From Streptomyces sp. R302 (GTDB lineage: Bacteria; Actinomycetota; Actinomycetes; Streptomycetales; Streptomycetaceae), in contig NZ_JABBGE010000004.1 of the NCBI RefSeq assembly GCF_012927245.1, positions 1 to 64,000 of the forward strand: a stretch of 64,000 nt of DNA, in the 5' to 3' direction. Below the pieces are notes generated by a model. The model had not been told where the DNA came from. It made no database searches and saw nothing but the letters and a program-made list of their open reading frames with translations. A program made the translations under genes and the position numbers. Positions 25,543 to 34,062 of this stretch are shown here, one piece after another. How positions within the stretch are numbered: the stretch's first letter is position 1; each line of letters starts with the position of its first letter.

Positions 25543-26388
25543 ATGATTGTTGTCACCGGTGCCACCGGCAACATCGGCCGTCCGCTCGTCGCGGCCCTGG
25601 CCGAGGCCGGCGAGGACGTCGTCGCGGTGTCGCGCAACGCCCAGCCCGCCGGCCTCCCGGACGGCGTCCGTGTCGTCCAGGCCTCGCTCGGCGACTTCGC
25701 CTCCATGAAGCCGGTCCTCGAAGGGGCCGACGCCTTCTTCATCCTGCTGGCTGGCGAGCAGAACGGCCCCGGCGCGCCGGCGGTCGAACTCCTTGACATC
25801 GCCAAGGGCGCGGGCGTCAAGCGCGTCGTCCTCGTCTCCTCCCAGCTCGCCGGCACCCGCTCGGACACCCCCTCGCACAACCGCCTGCGCGAGTTCGAGG
25901 CCGCCGTGCGCGAGTCGGGCCTGGAGTACACCATCCTGCAGCCGGGCGGCTTCGCCTCCAACGCCTTCGCCTGGGCCGAGTCGGTGCGCACCGGCCGTCA
26001 GGTCTTCCACCCCTTCGGCGACATCGCGCTGCCCGTCGTCGACCCGGCGGACATCGCCGACGTCGCGGCGGTCGCGCTCCGCCAGGACGGCCACAACGGC
26101 CGCACCTACGTGCTCACCGGCCCCGAGGCCGTCGGCCCGCGCCGCCAGGTCGCCATGCTCTCCGAGGTCCTCGGCGAGGAGGTCACCTACGTGGAGCTGA
26201 CCCGCGAGCAGGCCACCGAGGTCATGTCCCAGTTCATGCCGCCGGCCGTCGTCAAGGGCACCCTCGACGTCCTCGGCGAGCCGCTCCCCGTCGAGCAGGA
26301 GGTCAGCCTCGACGTGGAGAAGGTCCTCGGCCGCCCGGCCCGTTCCTTCGGCGACTGGGTCGCGCGCACCATCCCGGCCTTCAAGTAA
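25543..26388 (+). CDS. NmrA-like NAD(P)-binding reductase
   Basis: A 281-residue atypical SDR starting at ATG 25543 with the nucleotide motif GATGNIG at residue 6, VVLVSSQLAGTRSD mid-protein and the ILQPGGFASNAF segment of NmrA/QorB-type proteins. Members include NAD(P)H:quinone oxidoreductases and redox sensors. Its promoter shares the HxlR-linked element, which fits a quinone-inducible reductase protecting the cell from, or reducing, the aromatic product. It is followed by a strong terminator and so is monocistronic. A tailoring ketoreductase role cannot be excluded. Confidence 0.82.
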   Translation: MIVVTGATGNIGRPLVAALAEAGEDVVAVSRNAQPAGLPDGVRVVQASLGDFASMKPVLEGADAFFILLAGEQNGPGAPAVELLDIAKGAGVKRVVLVSSQLAGTRSDTPSHNRLREFEAAVRESGLEYTILQPGGFASNAFAWAESVRTGRQVFHPFGDIALPVVDPADIADVAAVALRQDGHNGRTYVLTGPEAVGPRRQVAMLSEVLGEEVTYVELTREQATEVMSQFMPPAVVKGTLDVLGEPLPVEQEVSLDVEKVLGRPARSFGDWVARTIPAFK

Positions 26389-26417
26389 GGGATTCCGGCC
26401 GGACCGGACACGGAGCC

Positions 26418-26471
26418 GCCACCGGGCATCCGCCGCGATCGACCCCCCGCGGCGGGCGGATGCCCGGTGGC
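26418..26471 (+). terminator. Terminator after the NmrA-like gene
   Basis: A stem of about 20 bp (GCCACCGGGCATCCGCCGCG from 26418, paired with its complement ending at 26471, with one extra G) starts about 30 nt after the stop. Confidence 0.8.
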
Positions 26472-26615
26472 CGTCGGACGGGCCCGCACCACGGACGTTC
26501 CGCCGTGCGGGCCTCCGCCACGCCCGTGCGCAGGTCAGGGGCGGTTCGCGACCGGGGATGGACGGCTCTTCGAGCGGCCTGTGACAGGCTGGCCGTCCGG
26601 ATGAAGGGGTGGACG

Positions 26616-27596
26616 ATGCGGTGGGACAGCGTGTACGTCGGTGCTGCCACGGTCCGGCTGGGACGACGTGAGCCCATCCGCCCCGCGGTGACCGCCGGGC
26701 GCTACAGCCTCCGGACCTGGCGCCGCGACGGGTACGACGCCGTGTGCGTCGCCGAGCGCGAGAGCGCCGAACAGCTCACCCACTCCGCCGCCTCGCACGC
26801 CGTACGCACCTCGGGACGCGCGGGCCGCGAGCTCGATCTCGTCGTCCACGCCCAGTCGACCCGGTGCGGCTCCCTCCAGGGCGCCGCCGGGGCGCGGGTC
26901 CAGGAGAAGGTCGCCGGACACCGGGCCACCACCCTGGAGGTCGTACGGCCCGCCGGGGGCGGCGTACTGGCCCTGCACACGGCCGCCTCGTACCTCGACG
27001 CGCTCGACGGCGACGGCGTCGCGCTGGTCGCCACCACCGACGCCGGGGGCGCCGCCGGCTGCGACCGCTACCGCCACACCAGCGGCGCGGTCCTCGGCGA
27101 CGGGTCCACCGGGCTCGTCCTCACCCGGACCGGGGGAGTGGCCCGGCTGCTCTCCACCACGGTCCTGGGCGAACCGCCCGAGGGGACGCTGTTCCGCGCC
27201 GACCTCGCCTGGCGCGAGGCGCCCTCCGCCACCGACTGCCGCCACCGCGCCGACGACGGACCGGGCACCGCGTCCCTCCTCGCCGCGCGGGAGCGCGACG
27301 CCGTGCGCACCGCCGTCGCCGAGGCCGGACACACCCTCGACGACGTCGCGCGCTTCGTCTTCTCCAACGTCGGCCGGGACTCCGCCGTGTGGCGGTGGCG
27401 CACCGCCGACGGGATCGACGAGAGCCGGACCACCTGGGGCTGGGGGCGGCAGGTGGGCCACCTCGGCGCGGGCGACCAGATCGCCGGACTCGCCCACCTC
27501 CTGGAGACCGGCGCGGTACGACCCGGGGACCTCGTGGCGCTCGTCGGCGGCTGCTCGCGCACCGTCGGCTGCGCCCTGGTGGAGATCCTCCGCTAG
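26616..27596 (+). CDS. KSIII (FabH/DpsC)-like protein lacking the cysteine nucleophile
   Basis: A 326-residue thiolase-fold protein from ATG 26616 with AAGGGGTGG upstream. The C-terminal GHLGAGDQIAGLAHLL carries His282 and Asp287, spaced as in the His297/Asp302 pair of DpsC-type starter acyltransferases. The nucleophile position, Cys in FabH and Ser in DpsC, aligns with EVVRPAGGGVLAL, where Ala113 stands. No cysteine or serine is at the elbow. It may be a non-catalytic partner, a protein using another nucleophile, or a degenerate starter enzyme. It lies between the NmrA-like gene and the thioesterase. The alignment was done by eye, so the exact residue pairing should be treated with care. Confidence 0.75.
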   Translation: MRWDSVYVGAATVRLGRREPIRPAVTAGRYSLRTWRRDGYDAVCVAERESAEQLTHSAASHAVRTSGRAGRELDLVVHAQSTRCGSLQGAAGARVQEKVAGHRATTLEVVRPAGGGVLALHTAASYLDALDGDGVALVATTDAGGAAGCDRYRHTSGAVLGDGSTGLVLTRTGGVARLLSTTVLGEPPEGTLFRADLAWREAPSATDCRHRADDGPGTASLLAARERDAVRTAVAEAGHTLDDVARFVFSNVGRDSAVWRWRTADGIDESRTTWGWGRQVGHLGAGDQIAGLAHLLETGAVRPGDLVALVGGCSRTVGCALVEILR

Positions 27597-27632
27597 GACC
27601 GCCCCGTCGACGGCGCCGCGGCGGTTCTCGGC

Positions 27633-27664
27633 ACTCGGTACTCGGTACATCGGGCCGGTACATC
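27633..27664 (+). repeat. Short repeats in the thioesterase leader
   Basis: ACTCGGT occurs in tandem at 27633 and 27640, and CGGTACATC occurs at 27643-27651 and 27656-27664. They lie 60-90 nt before the thioesterase start. Possible regulator contacts or simple slippage products. Confidence 0.4.
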
Positions 27665-27725
27665 AGCACGGACGAGGCCGCTCCGACCACGGAGCCGGCC
27701 CAGGCATCGACAGGGGAGAGACATC

Positions 27726-28490
27726 GTGAGTGGTGAGTGGTTCCGGCGGTTCGACGCGATACGGGCGAGCGGTCCGCGGCTCTTCTGCTTCCCGCACGCC
27801 GGCGGCGCGGCCAGCGCCTACGTGGGCCTGGCCCGTGAGCTGAACCCGGCGTTCGACGTGGTGGCCGTGCAGTACCCGGGCCGCCAGGACCGGCGCCTGG
27901 AGGAGCCGGTCGACGACATCGGACGGCTCGCGGACGCCGTCGCCCGGGAGATCGTCACGCACCTGGACCGGCCGTACGCCTTCTTCGGGCACAGCATGGG
28001 CGCCGTCGTCGCCTACGAGACGGCCCGCCGCCTCGTCGGCCAGGACCTCCCGGCCCCGGTGCGGCTCTTCCTGTCGGGCCGCGGCGCGCCGACGCCGTTC
28101 GTCAACCCGCTGGACCGCATGGACGACGACGAGGCGGTGATCGCCGCGATCCGCCGGCTCGGCGGCACCGGCAGCCAGGTCCTGGAGGACCCGGAGATCA
28201 TGGCCATGGTGATGCCGAGCCTGCGCGCCGACTACCGCGCCATCGGCTCCTACGCCTGGACGGAGGGCCCGCGGCTCTCCATGCCGTTCACCGTCCTCGT
28301 CGGCGACAGCGACCCGGTGGTCACCACGGACCGGGCGGCCGCCTGGCGGGAGCACACCGAGGCCAGGACGGACGTCCGGATCTTCCCCGGCGGGCACTTC
28401 TACCTCGACGGCCGGACGACCGATGTCGCCCGCGTCGTCCATTCCGCGCTCACCGCGGGTTCCGTGACCGCGCCCACCGCCGGGAAATGA
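27726..28490 (+). CDS. Type II thioesterase
   Basis: A 254-residue alpha/beta hydrolase of the editing thioesterase family: FCFPHAGGAASAY near residue 20, the nucleophile in GHSMGA, and the catalytic His in GGHFYLDGR. Starts at GTG 27726 after AGGGGAGAGA. Such enzymes clear aberrant acyl groups from modular PKS carrier domains. Because the last PKS module ends in a reductase, not a thioesterase, this protein is for editing and not release. It stands just before the aminotransferase, as the ScT-type thioesterase does near the aminotransferase in coelimycin-like clusters. Confidence 0.9.
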   Translation: MSGEWFRRFDAIRASGPRLFCFPHAGGAASAYVGLARELNPAFDVVAVQYPGRQDRRLEEPVDDIGRLADAVAREIVTHLDRPYAFFGHSMGAVVAYETARRLVGQDLPAPVRLFLSGRGAPTPFVNPLDRMDDDEAVIAAIRRLGGTGSQVLEDPEIMAMVMPSLRADYRAIGSYAWTEGPRLSMPFTVLVGDSDPVVTTDRAAAWREHTEARTDVRIFPGGHFYLDGRTTDVARVVHSALTAGSVTAPTAGK

Positions 28491-28576
28491 GCGGCCGATG
28501 ACCGTGGCATGACCCGGGGGGAGAAAAGCGAGAGGCCTTCCGGTTCCAGGCCGCGCATAGGGTCGCCGCATCGCTT

Positions 28577-28603
28577 CGTGGTCGACGTGGTCGACGTGGT
28601 CGG
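28577..28603 (+). repeat. Three 9-bp tandem repeats upstream of the aminotransferase
   Basis: CGTGGTCGA, CGTGGTCGA and CGTGGTCGG occur head to tail at 28577-28603, directly before the ribosome site GGAAAGAGGG of the aminotransferase gene. Confidence 0.7.
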
Positions 28604-28615
28604 AAAGAGGGCGGC

Positions 28616-30199
28616 ATGAATTCCAAGACACAGCAACCCGAGTTGGCGGAGCCGTACATCCTCGGTTTTCTCAGCTCCGTGGGACTCGACGTCGCGTACA
28701 AGCGGGCCTCGGGAAACACCCTGTACTACGAGGGCGGGGACGGCCGTGAGGTCGAGGTGTTCGACGCGGCGGGCGGTTACGGCTCGCTGTTCTTCGGGCA
28801 CAACCACCCGGAGATCGTCGCGCACGCCAAGGAGCTGCTCGACTGGGGCACCCCGGTGCTCGCGCAGTTCTCCCGGCACCCGGACGCGGACGCCGTCGCC
28901 AACCAGCTCAACCGCGTCCTCCAGCGTGAACTCGGCACCGACGAGCCGTACTTCGCCATCTTCGGCAACAGCGGCGCGGAGGCCATCGAGGCGGCCGTCA
29001 AGCACGCCGAGCTGGACCGCGTGATGCGGGCCGGAGAGCTCACCGAGGGCGTCGCCGCGGAGCTCGCGGAGGCGCGGGCCGCGGTCCTCACCGGCGAGGC
29101 CGTGGTGGCCGCCGAGGCCTTCCGGGACCTCGGCGTGCCGGCCGCCGCCGGCGCCACCGGCTTCGAGGCCCTCGCCGCCGAGGCGGAGCGCCGCAACGCC
29201 GAGGCGGCGGGCCGGGCCCCGGTCTTCCTCACCCTGGAGGGCTCGTTCCACGGCAAGCTCGTGGGCAGCGTCCAGCTCACCCACAACCCCGGCTACCGCA
29301 CCCCGTTCACCGCCCTGGCCGCGCAGGCCCGCTTCGTGCCGCGCGAGGACGCCGAGGCGCTCCGCCGGACCCTCGCCGAGGAGCGGACCGTCCTGTACGG
29401 CCTCGCGGTGCGCGGCGGCCAGGTCGTCGTGGTCGAGCACGCCTTCCCGGGCGTGGCGGCGCTGCTCCTCGAACCCATCCAGGGCGAGGGCGGCATCGTC
29501 CCGCTCTCGGAGGCCTTCGTGGCCGAGATCCAGCGGGAGTGCGCGGCGGCGGGCGTCCCGATCGTCGTCGACGAGATCCAGAGCGGCGTCGGCCGGACCG
29601 GGCGGATGCTGGCCAGCTCGGCGGTCGGGCTGCGCGCCGACTACTACGTCCTGGCGAAGAGCCTGGGCGGCGGCCTGGCGAAGACCTCGGTCATGCTGAC
29701 CCGGCAGAGCCGCTACCGCCACGAGTTCGAGCTGGTGCACAGCTCGACCTTCGCCAAGGACGGCTTCTCCACGCGCATCGCCCTCAAGGTGCTGCAGATG
29801 CTGGAGGCCGACGGCGGCCGCGCCTACCGGCTCGCCGAGGAGCGCGGCGCCCGGCTCGCCGAGGCCCTCGGCAAGGTGCGGGCCGACTTCCCCGACGTGG
29901 TCAAGGACGTGCGGGGCCGCGGCCTGATGCAGGGCCTGGAGTTCCACGAGCAGTCCGGTTCGTCGTCCGAGGTGATCGCCGAGGGGGCCCGCTCGGGCCT
30001 GCTCGGCTACCACCTCGCCGGCTTCCTGCTGCGGAAGCACCGGGTGCGTACCTTCCCCACCGCGAGCGCCGGCAACACCCTCAGGTTCGCGCCGTCGGTC
30101 CTGGTCACGGACGCGGAGATCGCCCAGCTCGAAGCCGGTCTCCGGGCCGTCGCCGAGGTGCTGCGGGACGCGGACGAGGCCCGGCTGACCGGCCGCTGA
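28616..30199 (+). CDS. Class III PLP aminotransferase (polyketide aldehyde transaminase)
   Basis: A 527-residue fold-type I aminotransferase. Visible marks are GNSGAEAIEAAVKHA for the phosphate site, VVDEIQSGVGRTG with the PLP-nitrogen aspartate, and the PLP lysine Lys348 in LAKSLGGGLAKTS. Homologues such as CpkG in coelimycin biosynthesis aminate the aldehyde released by a PKS thioester reductase domain; the third PKS here ends in exactly that domain. The protein is 70-100 residues longer than typical members owing to an Ala/Glu-rich helical insert at about residues 135-200. It is followed by a terminator and converges on the SARP gene. Confidence 0.88.
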   Translation: MNSKTQQPELAEPYILGFLSSVGLDVAYKRASGNTLYYEGGDGREVEVFDAAGGYGSLFFGHNHPEIVAHAKELLDWGTPVLAQFSRHPDADAVANQLNRVLQRELGTDEPYFAIFGNSGAEAIEAAVKHAELDRVMRAGELTEGVAAELAEARAAVLTGEAVVAAEAFRDLGVPAAAGATGFEALAAEAERRNAEAAGRAPVFLTLEGSFHGKLVGSVQLTHNPGYRTPFTALAAQARFVPREDAEALRRTLAEERTVLYGLAVRGGQVVVVEHAFPGVAALLLEPIQGEGGIVPLSEAFVAEIQRECAAAGVPIVVDEIQSGVGRTGRMLASSAVGLRADYYVLAKSLGGGLAKTSVMLTRQSRYRHEFELVHSSTFAKDGFSTRIALKVLQMLEADGGRAYRLAEERGARLAEALGKVRADFPDVVKDVRGRGLMQGLEFHEQSGSSSEVIAEGARSGLLGYHLAGFLLRKHRVRTFPTASAGNTLRFAPSVLVTDAEIAQLEAGLRAVAEVLRDADEARLTGR

Positions 30200-30215
30200 C
30201 CGGTCCCGCGGACGA

Positions 30216-30251
30216 CGCGAGGCCGCGGGCGCAGTGCCCGCGGCCCTCGCG
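30216..30251. terminator. Terminator between aminotransferase and SARP genes
   Basis: CGCGAGGCCGCGGGC (30216-30230) pairs with GCCCGCGGCC.CTCGCG (30236-30251), a 15-bp stem with one bulged C, between convergent genes. Confidence 0.75.
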
Positions 30252-30270
30252 AGAATCCCCTGAACGCCCG

Positions 30271-32775
30271 TCAGCCGGCCAGGGGCTCCGGGGCCTTCGC
30301 CCCGGCCGGCCGCACCGGCAGCGGAGTGGCGAGCCGCAGCAGCTCGCGCACCTGGCGGCGGCGGTCGGCCGGCGGATGGCAGGCCGAACCCTGGAGCGCG
30401 CGGTGGAGCAAACCGCCGTTCCGCTTGTCCATCCCGGCCGCCGGCTCGGTGACCAGCAGGTCGAGCAGCCGGTCCACCGCCGTGTCGGACAGCGGCGACA
30501 GGGTGAGGGTGGTGGTGTGCGGGGCGGCCGCGCCCCACACGGGGCGGCGCTCGCGCAGCTCGGGGCGGGCCGCCGCGACCACCACCAGAGGCACCGGGCC
30601 GGCCGTCTCCGGGAGCCGCTCCACGCAGTCGAGCAGCAGGTCGTCGGCGAGGTGCAGGTCGTCGACGGCGATCACCACGGGCCGCACCCGCGCGGCCCGC
30701 ACGAGTAAGGACCGCCAGGCGTCGAGGACGTCGGCCGTACGCGAGGGACCGCCGGCTCCCCGCTCCGCGCCCGCCCCGGTGTCCCCGGGGGCGACGAGGG
30801 GCAGCAGCAGCGCCAGCGCGCGCTCGGCGTCGGCGTCCGACGGCGGACCGGGCGGCAGCTCCCGCAACGGCCGGGCGAGTTTGCCCCGCACCCTCTCCGG
30901 CGGGTCGCCGGGGAGGATCCCGCAGTACGCGCGCAGCAGCTCGGCCGGCACGGCGAGCGGACCCGCGTCGGCCGCGTCCGGCGCGGGGGTGGTCGCGGCG
31001 AGGAACTGCGCCAGGTCCGGGCGGCCCGCCACCCGGCGGCCCAGCTCCATCACGAGCCGGGTCTTGCCCACCCCGTCGGCGCCGACCATGGTCACCAGGT
31101 GCGGGGCGGCACGGTGCTCGGCGAGCTCCACCAGGCCGCTCAGCAGCTCCAGTTCGTACTCCCGGTCGACGATCGGGAGGGTGTGCAGGCCGGGCCGGTC
31201 GCGACGCGGGCCGGCCAGCTTCCAGCCGGTGCCCGGCCCGTCCGTGGGGAGGTAGGCGAAGGCGGCCTCGGTCGCGCTGTGCACGCCGGCGCTGGCGTGG
31301 ATCTCCCCGGCGGGGATCCCCGCGAGGAGCGTCTGCGCGCCGTCCAGGAGCCGGCCGCTCACCCGGGGCGGGGTGCTCTCGTCGTCCGGGCGGAAGTGGA
31401 CGAGGACCTCGCCGGTGTCGATGGCCGCCCGGAACTCGACGAGCCCGGTGTGCGCGAGCCGGTCCCGTACGGCCAGGGCGGCCCGTACCGCCCGGGCCGT
31501 GTCGTCGCCGTGGCTGCGCTGCACCCCGAACAGGGCCAGCGACACCGAGCCGATGGTCGCCGCGAGGCTGCCGTGCAGCCGCTCCACCTCCTCGCGGACG
31601 GCGGCGGACGTCTCGGCGAGCGACCGGTCGACGACGTCGACGGGCGACTCCAGGGCCTCCGGCGTCGGTTCGGTGCGGATCAGCAGCACGCCCAGCCACT
31701 TCCGCTCGGCCGACACCCGGGCGCGGTCCGCCGCGGGGACGGCCAGTGCACCGGTGCCGTACACCGTCGCGTCCGACGGCGGCGCCACGGGCGTGGCCCG
31801 CTCGGGCATGCCCCGGGGCTGCGCGGGGACCAGGGCGTCGCCCTCGGGACGGGGACGGTCGGCCGCGCGGGGGGCGGCGGTGGCGTCGGGCGCCGGTGCG
31901 AGGACGGGCGCGCTGGGGGAGAGGGCGGCCAGCGCCACCGGACGGGCCGCGGACCAGCCGAGCGGCAGCGACTGCTGGGCGGACATGGGACTGCTGGGGA
32001 GGATGAGCTCCGGGTCCTGGTTGAGGATGGCCTGGTGGAGCAGGCGCAGGTCGTGCCCGGGCTCCAGGCCCAGGTTCTCCACCAGCTCCGCCCGCACACG
32101 CGCGTAGACACTGAGCGCGTCGGCCTGCCGGCCGCAGCGGTACAGGGCGAGCATCAGCTGGCCGCAGGCGCGTTCCCGCAGCGGCTCCGTCTCGACCAGG
32201 GTCTCCAGCTCGCCGAGGATCGCCTGGTGACGGCCGCGGGCCAGCTCGGCCTCGAAGTAGTCCTCCAGGGCGTCGAGGCGCGCGCCCTGCACGGCCGCGA
32301 GCTCCGGCCAGGACACACCGCCCTCCACCAGGTCCGCGAGCACCGGGCCGCGCCACAGCGAGAGGGCGTCCTTCAACTGCTGTGCGGCCAGGTCGGGTTT
32401 GCCCGCCGCGAGCCGCGCCCGGCCCTCCTCGACCTGGGTGCGGAACCGGAACAGGTCGATCTGGTCGGTGCTGACGCGCAGCATGTAGCCGGGCTGCTGG
32501 GTGACGACCCAGGGGGAGTCCGGGGCGCAGCCGGAGTTCTCCCCGTTGGCCGCCAGGACGCGGCGCAGCCCCCACACCGTGTTCTGGAGTATCTTCCGCG
32601 CCGAGTTGGGCGCCTCGTCCTCCGGCCACAGGGCCTTCAGGAGCTGGCTGGTCGCCACCACCTTGTTGACCCGCAGCAGAAGGAACCCCAGTGTCGCCCG
32701 CTGCTTCGAACCCCCCAACGCCAACGACTGGTCGTCGGCCGTGATCTCCAGTGGCCCCAGCATCCGAAACCGCAT
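30271..32775 (-). CDS. Large SARP regulator with cyclase-like and NTPase regions (PimR-like)
   Basis: An 834-residue regulator from ATG 32775 (MRFRMLGPLEITAD). Domains in order: OmpR-like winged helix (about 1-90), BTAD (about 95-245, ending LENLGLEPGHDLRLLHQAIL), a Pro/Ala linker, a nucleotidyl-cyclase-like region (about 310-490), then an NTPase with Walker A GADGVGKT (565-572) and Walker B VVIAVDDLHLAD. The layout resembles PimR but is shorter and lacks a C-terminal LuxR helix. Codon 690 is TTA (complement 30706-30708), so translation should depend on bldA. Likely the pathway activator of the type I PKS genes; it is divergent from the SDR gene across an intergenic region with heptad repeats. 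Confidence 0.9.
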   Translation of the reverse strand: MRFRMLGPLEITADDQSLALGGSKQRATLGFLLLRVNKVVATSQLLKALWPEDEAPNSARKILQNTVWGLRRVLAANGENSGCAPDSPWVVTQQPGYMLRVSTDQIDLFRFRTQVEEGRARLAAGKPDLAAQQLKDALSLWRGPVLADLVEGGVSWPELAAVQGARLDALEDYFEAELARGRHQAILGELETLVETEPLRERACGQLMLALYRCGRQADALSVYARVRAELVENLGLEPGHDLRLLHQAILNQDPELILPSSPMSAQQSLPLGWSAARPVALAALSPSAPVLAPAPDATAAPRAADRPRPEGDALVPAQPRGMPERATPVAPPSDATVYGTGALAVPAADRARVSAERKWLGVLLIRTEPTPEALESPVDVVDRSLAETSAAVREEVERLHGSLAATIGSVSLALFGVQRSHGDDTARAVRAALAVRDRLAHTGLVEFRAAIDTGEVLVHFRPDDESTPPRVSGRLLDGAQTLLAGIPAGEIHASAGVHSATEAAFAYLPTDGPGTGWKLAGPRRDRPGLHTLPIVDREYELELLSGLVELAEHRAAPHLVTMVGADGVGKTRLVMELGRRVAGRPDLAQFLAATTPAPDAADAGPLAVPAELLRAYCGILPGDPPERVRGKLARPLRELPPGPPSDADAERALALLLPLVAPGDTGAGAERGAGGPSRTADVLDAWRSLLVRAARVRPVVIAVDDLHLADDLLLDCVERLPETAGPVPLVVVAAARPELRERRPVWGAAAPHTTTLTLSPLSDTAVDRLLDLLVTEPAAGMDKRNGGLLHRALQGSACHPPADRRRQVRELLRLATPLPVRPAGAKAPEPLAG

Positions 32776-33188
32776 CAATTCCCCCGCGCGATCGTCGTCG
32801 TGGACTGCATCGCTCGCAGCCCCCACCCGGGGGCAGGGCCGCATGGTCTCGACTCGACCCCGAGCCGGCCCTTGAGCATCACGCCGCGCAACGGGAAGAT
32901 GACGGCGACGCTCAGGGCCATGGGTCCAGTACGACGGCATGCGGCCGACAGTGCCCCGCGCTCAGGGTCGCAGAGGTCTCTCGAAGGCCCGTAGAGGCCC
33001 CATGGAAGCTTTGTGGAAGCCGTGTTTGGGGCGTTCCCCACCCCTTCGGACGGATCCCGGGCGCAGGTCAGAGGCCTGGATGAAACCTCAAGTAGCTCTC
33101 CAGGGTGCCGTGTTTCCATGAGCACGTCCGGCCGACGGCGCAGGAGACGGCCGACCAGCGCGAGTGCTGGAAATACAAGGAGTAGAGA
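32776..33188. promoter_or_regulatory. 413-nt divergent control region of the SARP and SDR genes
   Basis: No gene is supported here. It holds the heptad array at 32970-33020, described separately, and AAGGAG at 33177-33182 as the SDR ribosome site. The minus-strand purine tract GGGGAATTG lies just ahead of the SARP start. Confidence 0.6.
32970..33020 (+). promoter_or_regulatory. Candidate SARP-binding site: five heptads at 11-bp spacing
   Basis: Heptads GCAGAGG (32970), TCGAAGG (32981), TAGAGGC (32992), TGGAAGC (33003) and TGGAAGC (33014) recur exactly every 11 bp, giving a consensus T-N-G-A-A-G-C. SARPs bind direct heptads spaced by one helical turn. The array lies about 170-220 nt before the SDR start and 195-245 nt before the SARP start. 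Confidence 0.65.
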
Positions 33189-33956
33189 ATGAGCAAGTAC
33201 GCAGGCAAGAAGGCTCTCGTCACCGGCGGCAGCAACGGCATGGGCCTGGCCATCGCCAAGCACTTCGTCGACGGCGGCGGCGAGGTCATCGTCACCGGCC
33301 GCAGCGAGAAGAACCTCCAGGACGCCAAGAACACCCTGGGCGCCAAGGGCCACACCGTGGTCTCCGACACCGCCGTCCTCTCGGACATCGACGCCCTCGC
33401 GGGTGCCGTCAAGGACACGCTCGGCTCGCTCGACTACGTGTTCGTCAACGCCGGCATCTCGGAGCTCGGCCCGCTGGAGCTGGTGACCGAGGAGTCCTAC
33501 GACCGCCAGTTCAACATCAACACCAAGGGCGCGTTCTTCACCGTCAAGGCCCTGGCCCCGCTCATCAACGAGGGTGGCGCCATCGTCTTCACGACCTCGA
33601 TCGCCGACGTCACCGGCACCCCCGGCATGGGCGTCTACTCGGCGTCGAAGGCCGCCCTGTGGTCCTTCGCCCAGGTGCTCGCCTCCGAGCTGCTCCCCCG
33701 CAACATCCGTGTGAACGCGGTGCAGCCGGGCTTCATCGACACCCCGACCGCCGGTGCCGCGGGCCTCTCCGCCGAGGAGCGCGCCGGCTTCCACGCGGTG
33801 GGCGACGCCATCACCCCGATGAAGCGCCACGGCTCGGTCGACGAGATCGCCGCCGCCGCGCTGTTCCTCGCCGCGGACGCCACCTTCACCACCGGCGTCA
33901 AGCTGCCGGTCGACGGTGGTCTCGCGCAGCACATCTCCGCCCCGCAGGAGGGCTGA
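33189..33956 (+). CDS. Short-chain dehydrogenase/reductase
   Basis: A 255-residue classical [11 protein letters not shown] near residue 12 for NAD(P), NAG at about 88, the catalytic Ser in FTTSIAD and Tyr/Lys in YSASKAA, and a C-terminal [18 protein letters not shown]. Starts at ATG 33189 behind AAGGAG. The neighbourhood of a SARP, an aminotransferase and a modular PKS suggests tailoring of the alkaloid, for example reduction of the ring imine or of a side-chain carbonyl; coelimycin clusters contain a comparable SDR. It is probably under SARP control and is followed by a strong terminator. Confidence 0.88.
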   Translation: MSKYAGKKALVTGGSNGMGLAIAKHFVDGGGEVIVTGRSEKNLQDAKNTLGAKGHTVVSDTAVLSDIDALAGAVKDTLGSLDYVFVNAGISELGPLELVTEESYDRQFNINTKGAFFTVKALAPLINEGGAIVFTTSIADVTGTPGMGVYSASKAALWSFAQVLASELLPRNIRVNAVQPGFIDTPTAGAAGLSAEERAGFHAVGDAITPMKRHGSVDEIAAAALFLAADATFTTGVKLPVDGGLAQHISAPQEG

Positions 33957-33967
33957 GCAGCACCCCG

Positions 33968-33996
33968 CCGGGCATGTCTCGTCGAGACATGCCCGG
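33968..33996. terminator. Perfect 13-bp hairpin after the SDR gene
   Basis: CCGGGCATGTCTC (33968-33980) and GAGACATGCCCGG (33984-33996) pair around GTC, 11 nt after the SDR stop. Confidence 0.7.
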
Positions 33997-34011
33997 GTGA
34001 GCACCACCCCA

Positions 34012-34050
34012 GGTCCGGCCCCCGCCCACGGCGGGGGCCGGACCCTTTTT
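34012..34050 (+). terminator. Rho-independent terminator
   Basis: A 15-bp GC-rich stem (34012-34026 with 34030-34044) with a 3-nt loop is followed by CTTTTT. It closes the SDR transcript; the minus-strand SnoaL-like gene ends 13 nt further on. Confidence 0.9.
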
Positions 34051-34062
34051 CCTGCCCGGCGC

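Noticed and set aside
26460..26615. Longer N terminus for the KSIII-like protein
   Set aside because: The extra 52 codons run through the upstream terminator and are Arg-rich; AAGGGGTGG before ATG 26616 supports the shorter start.
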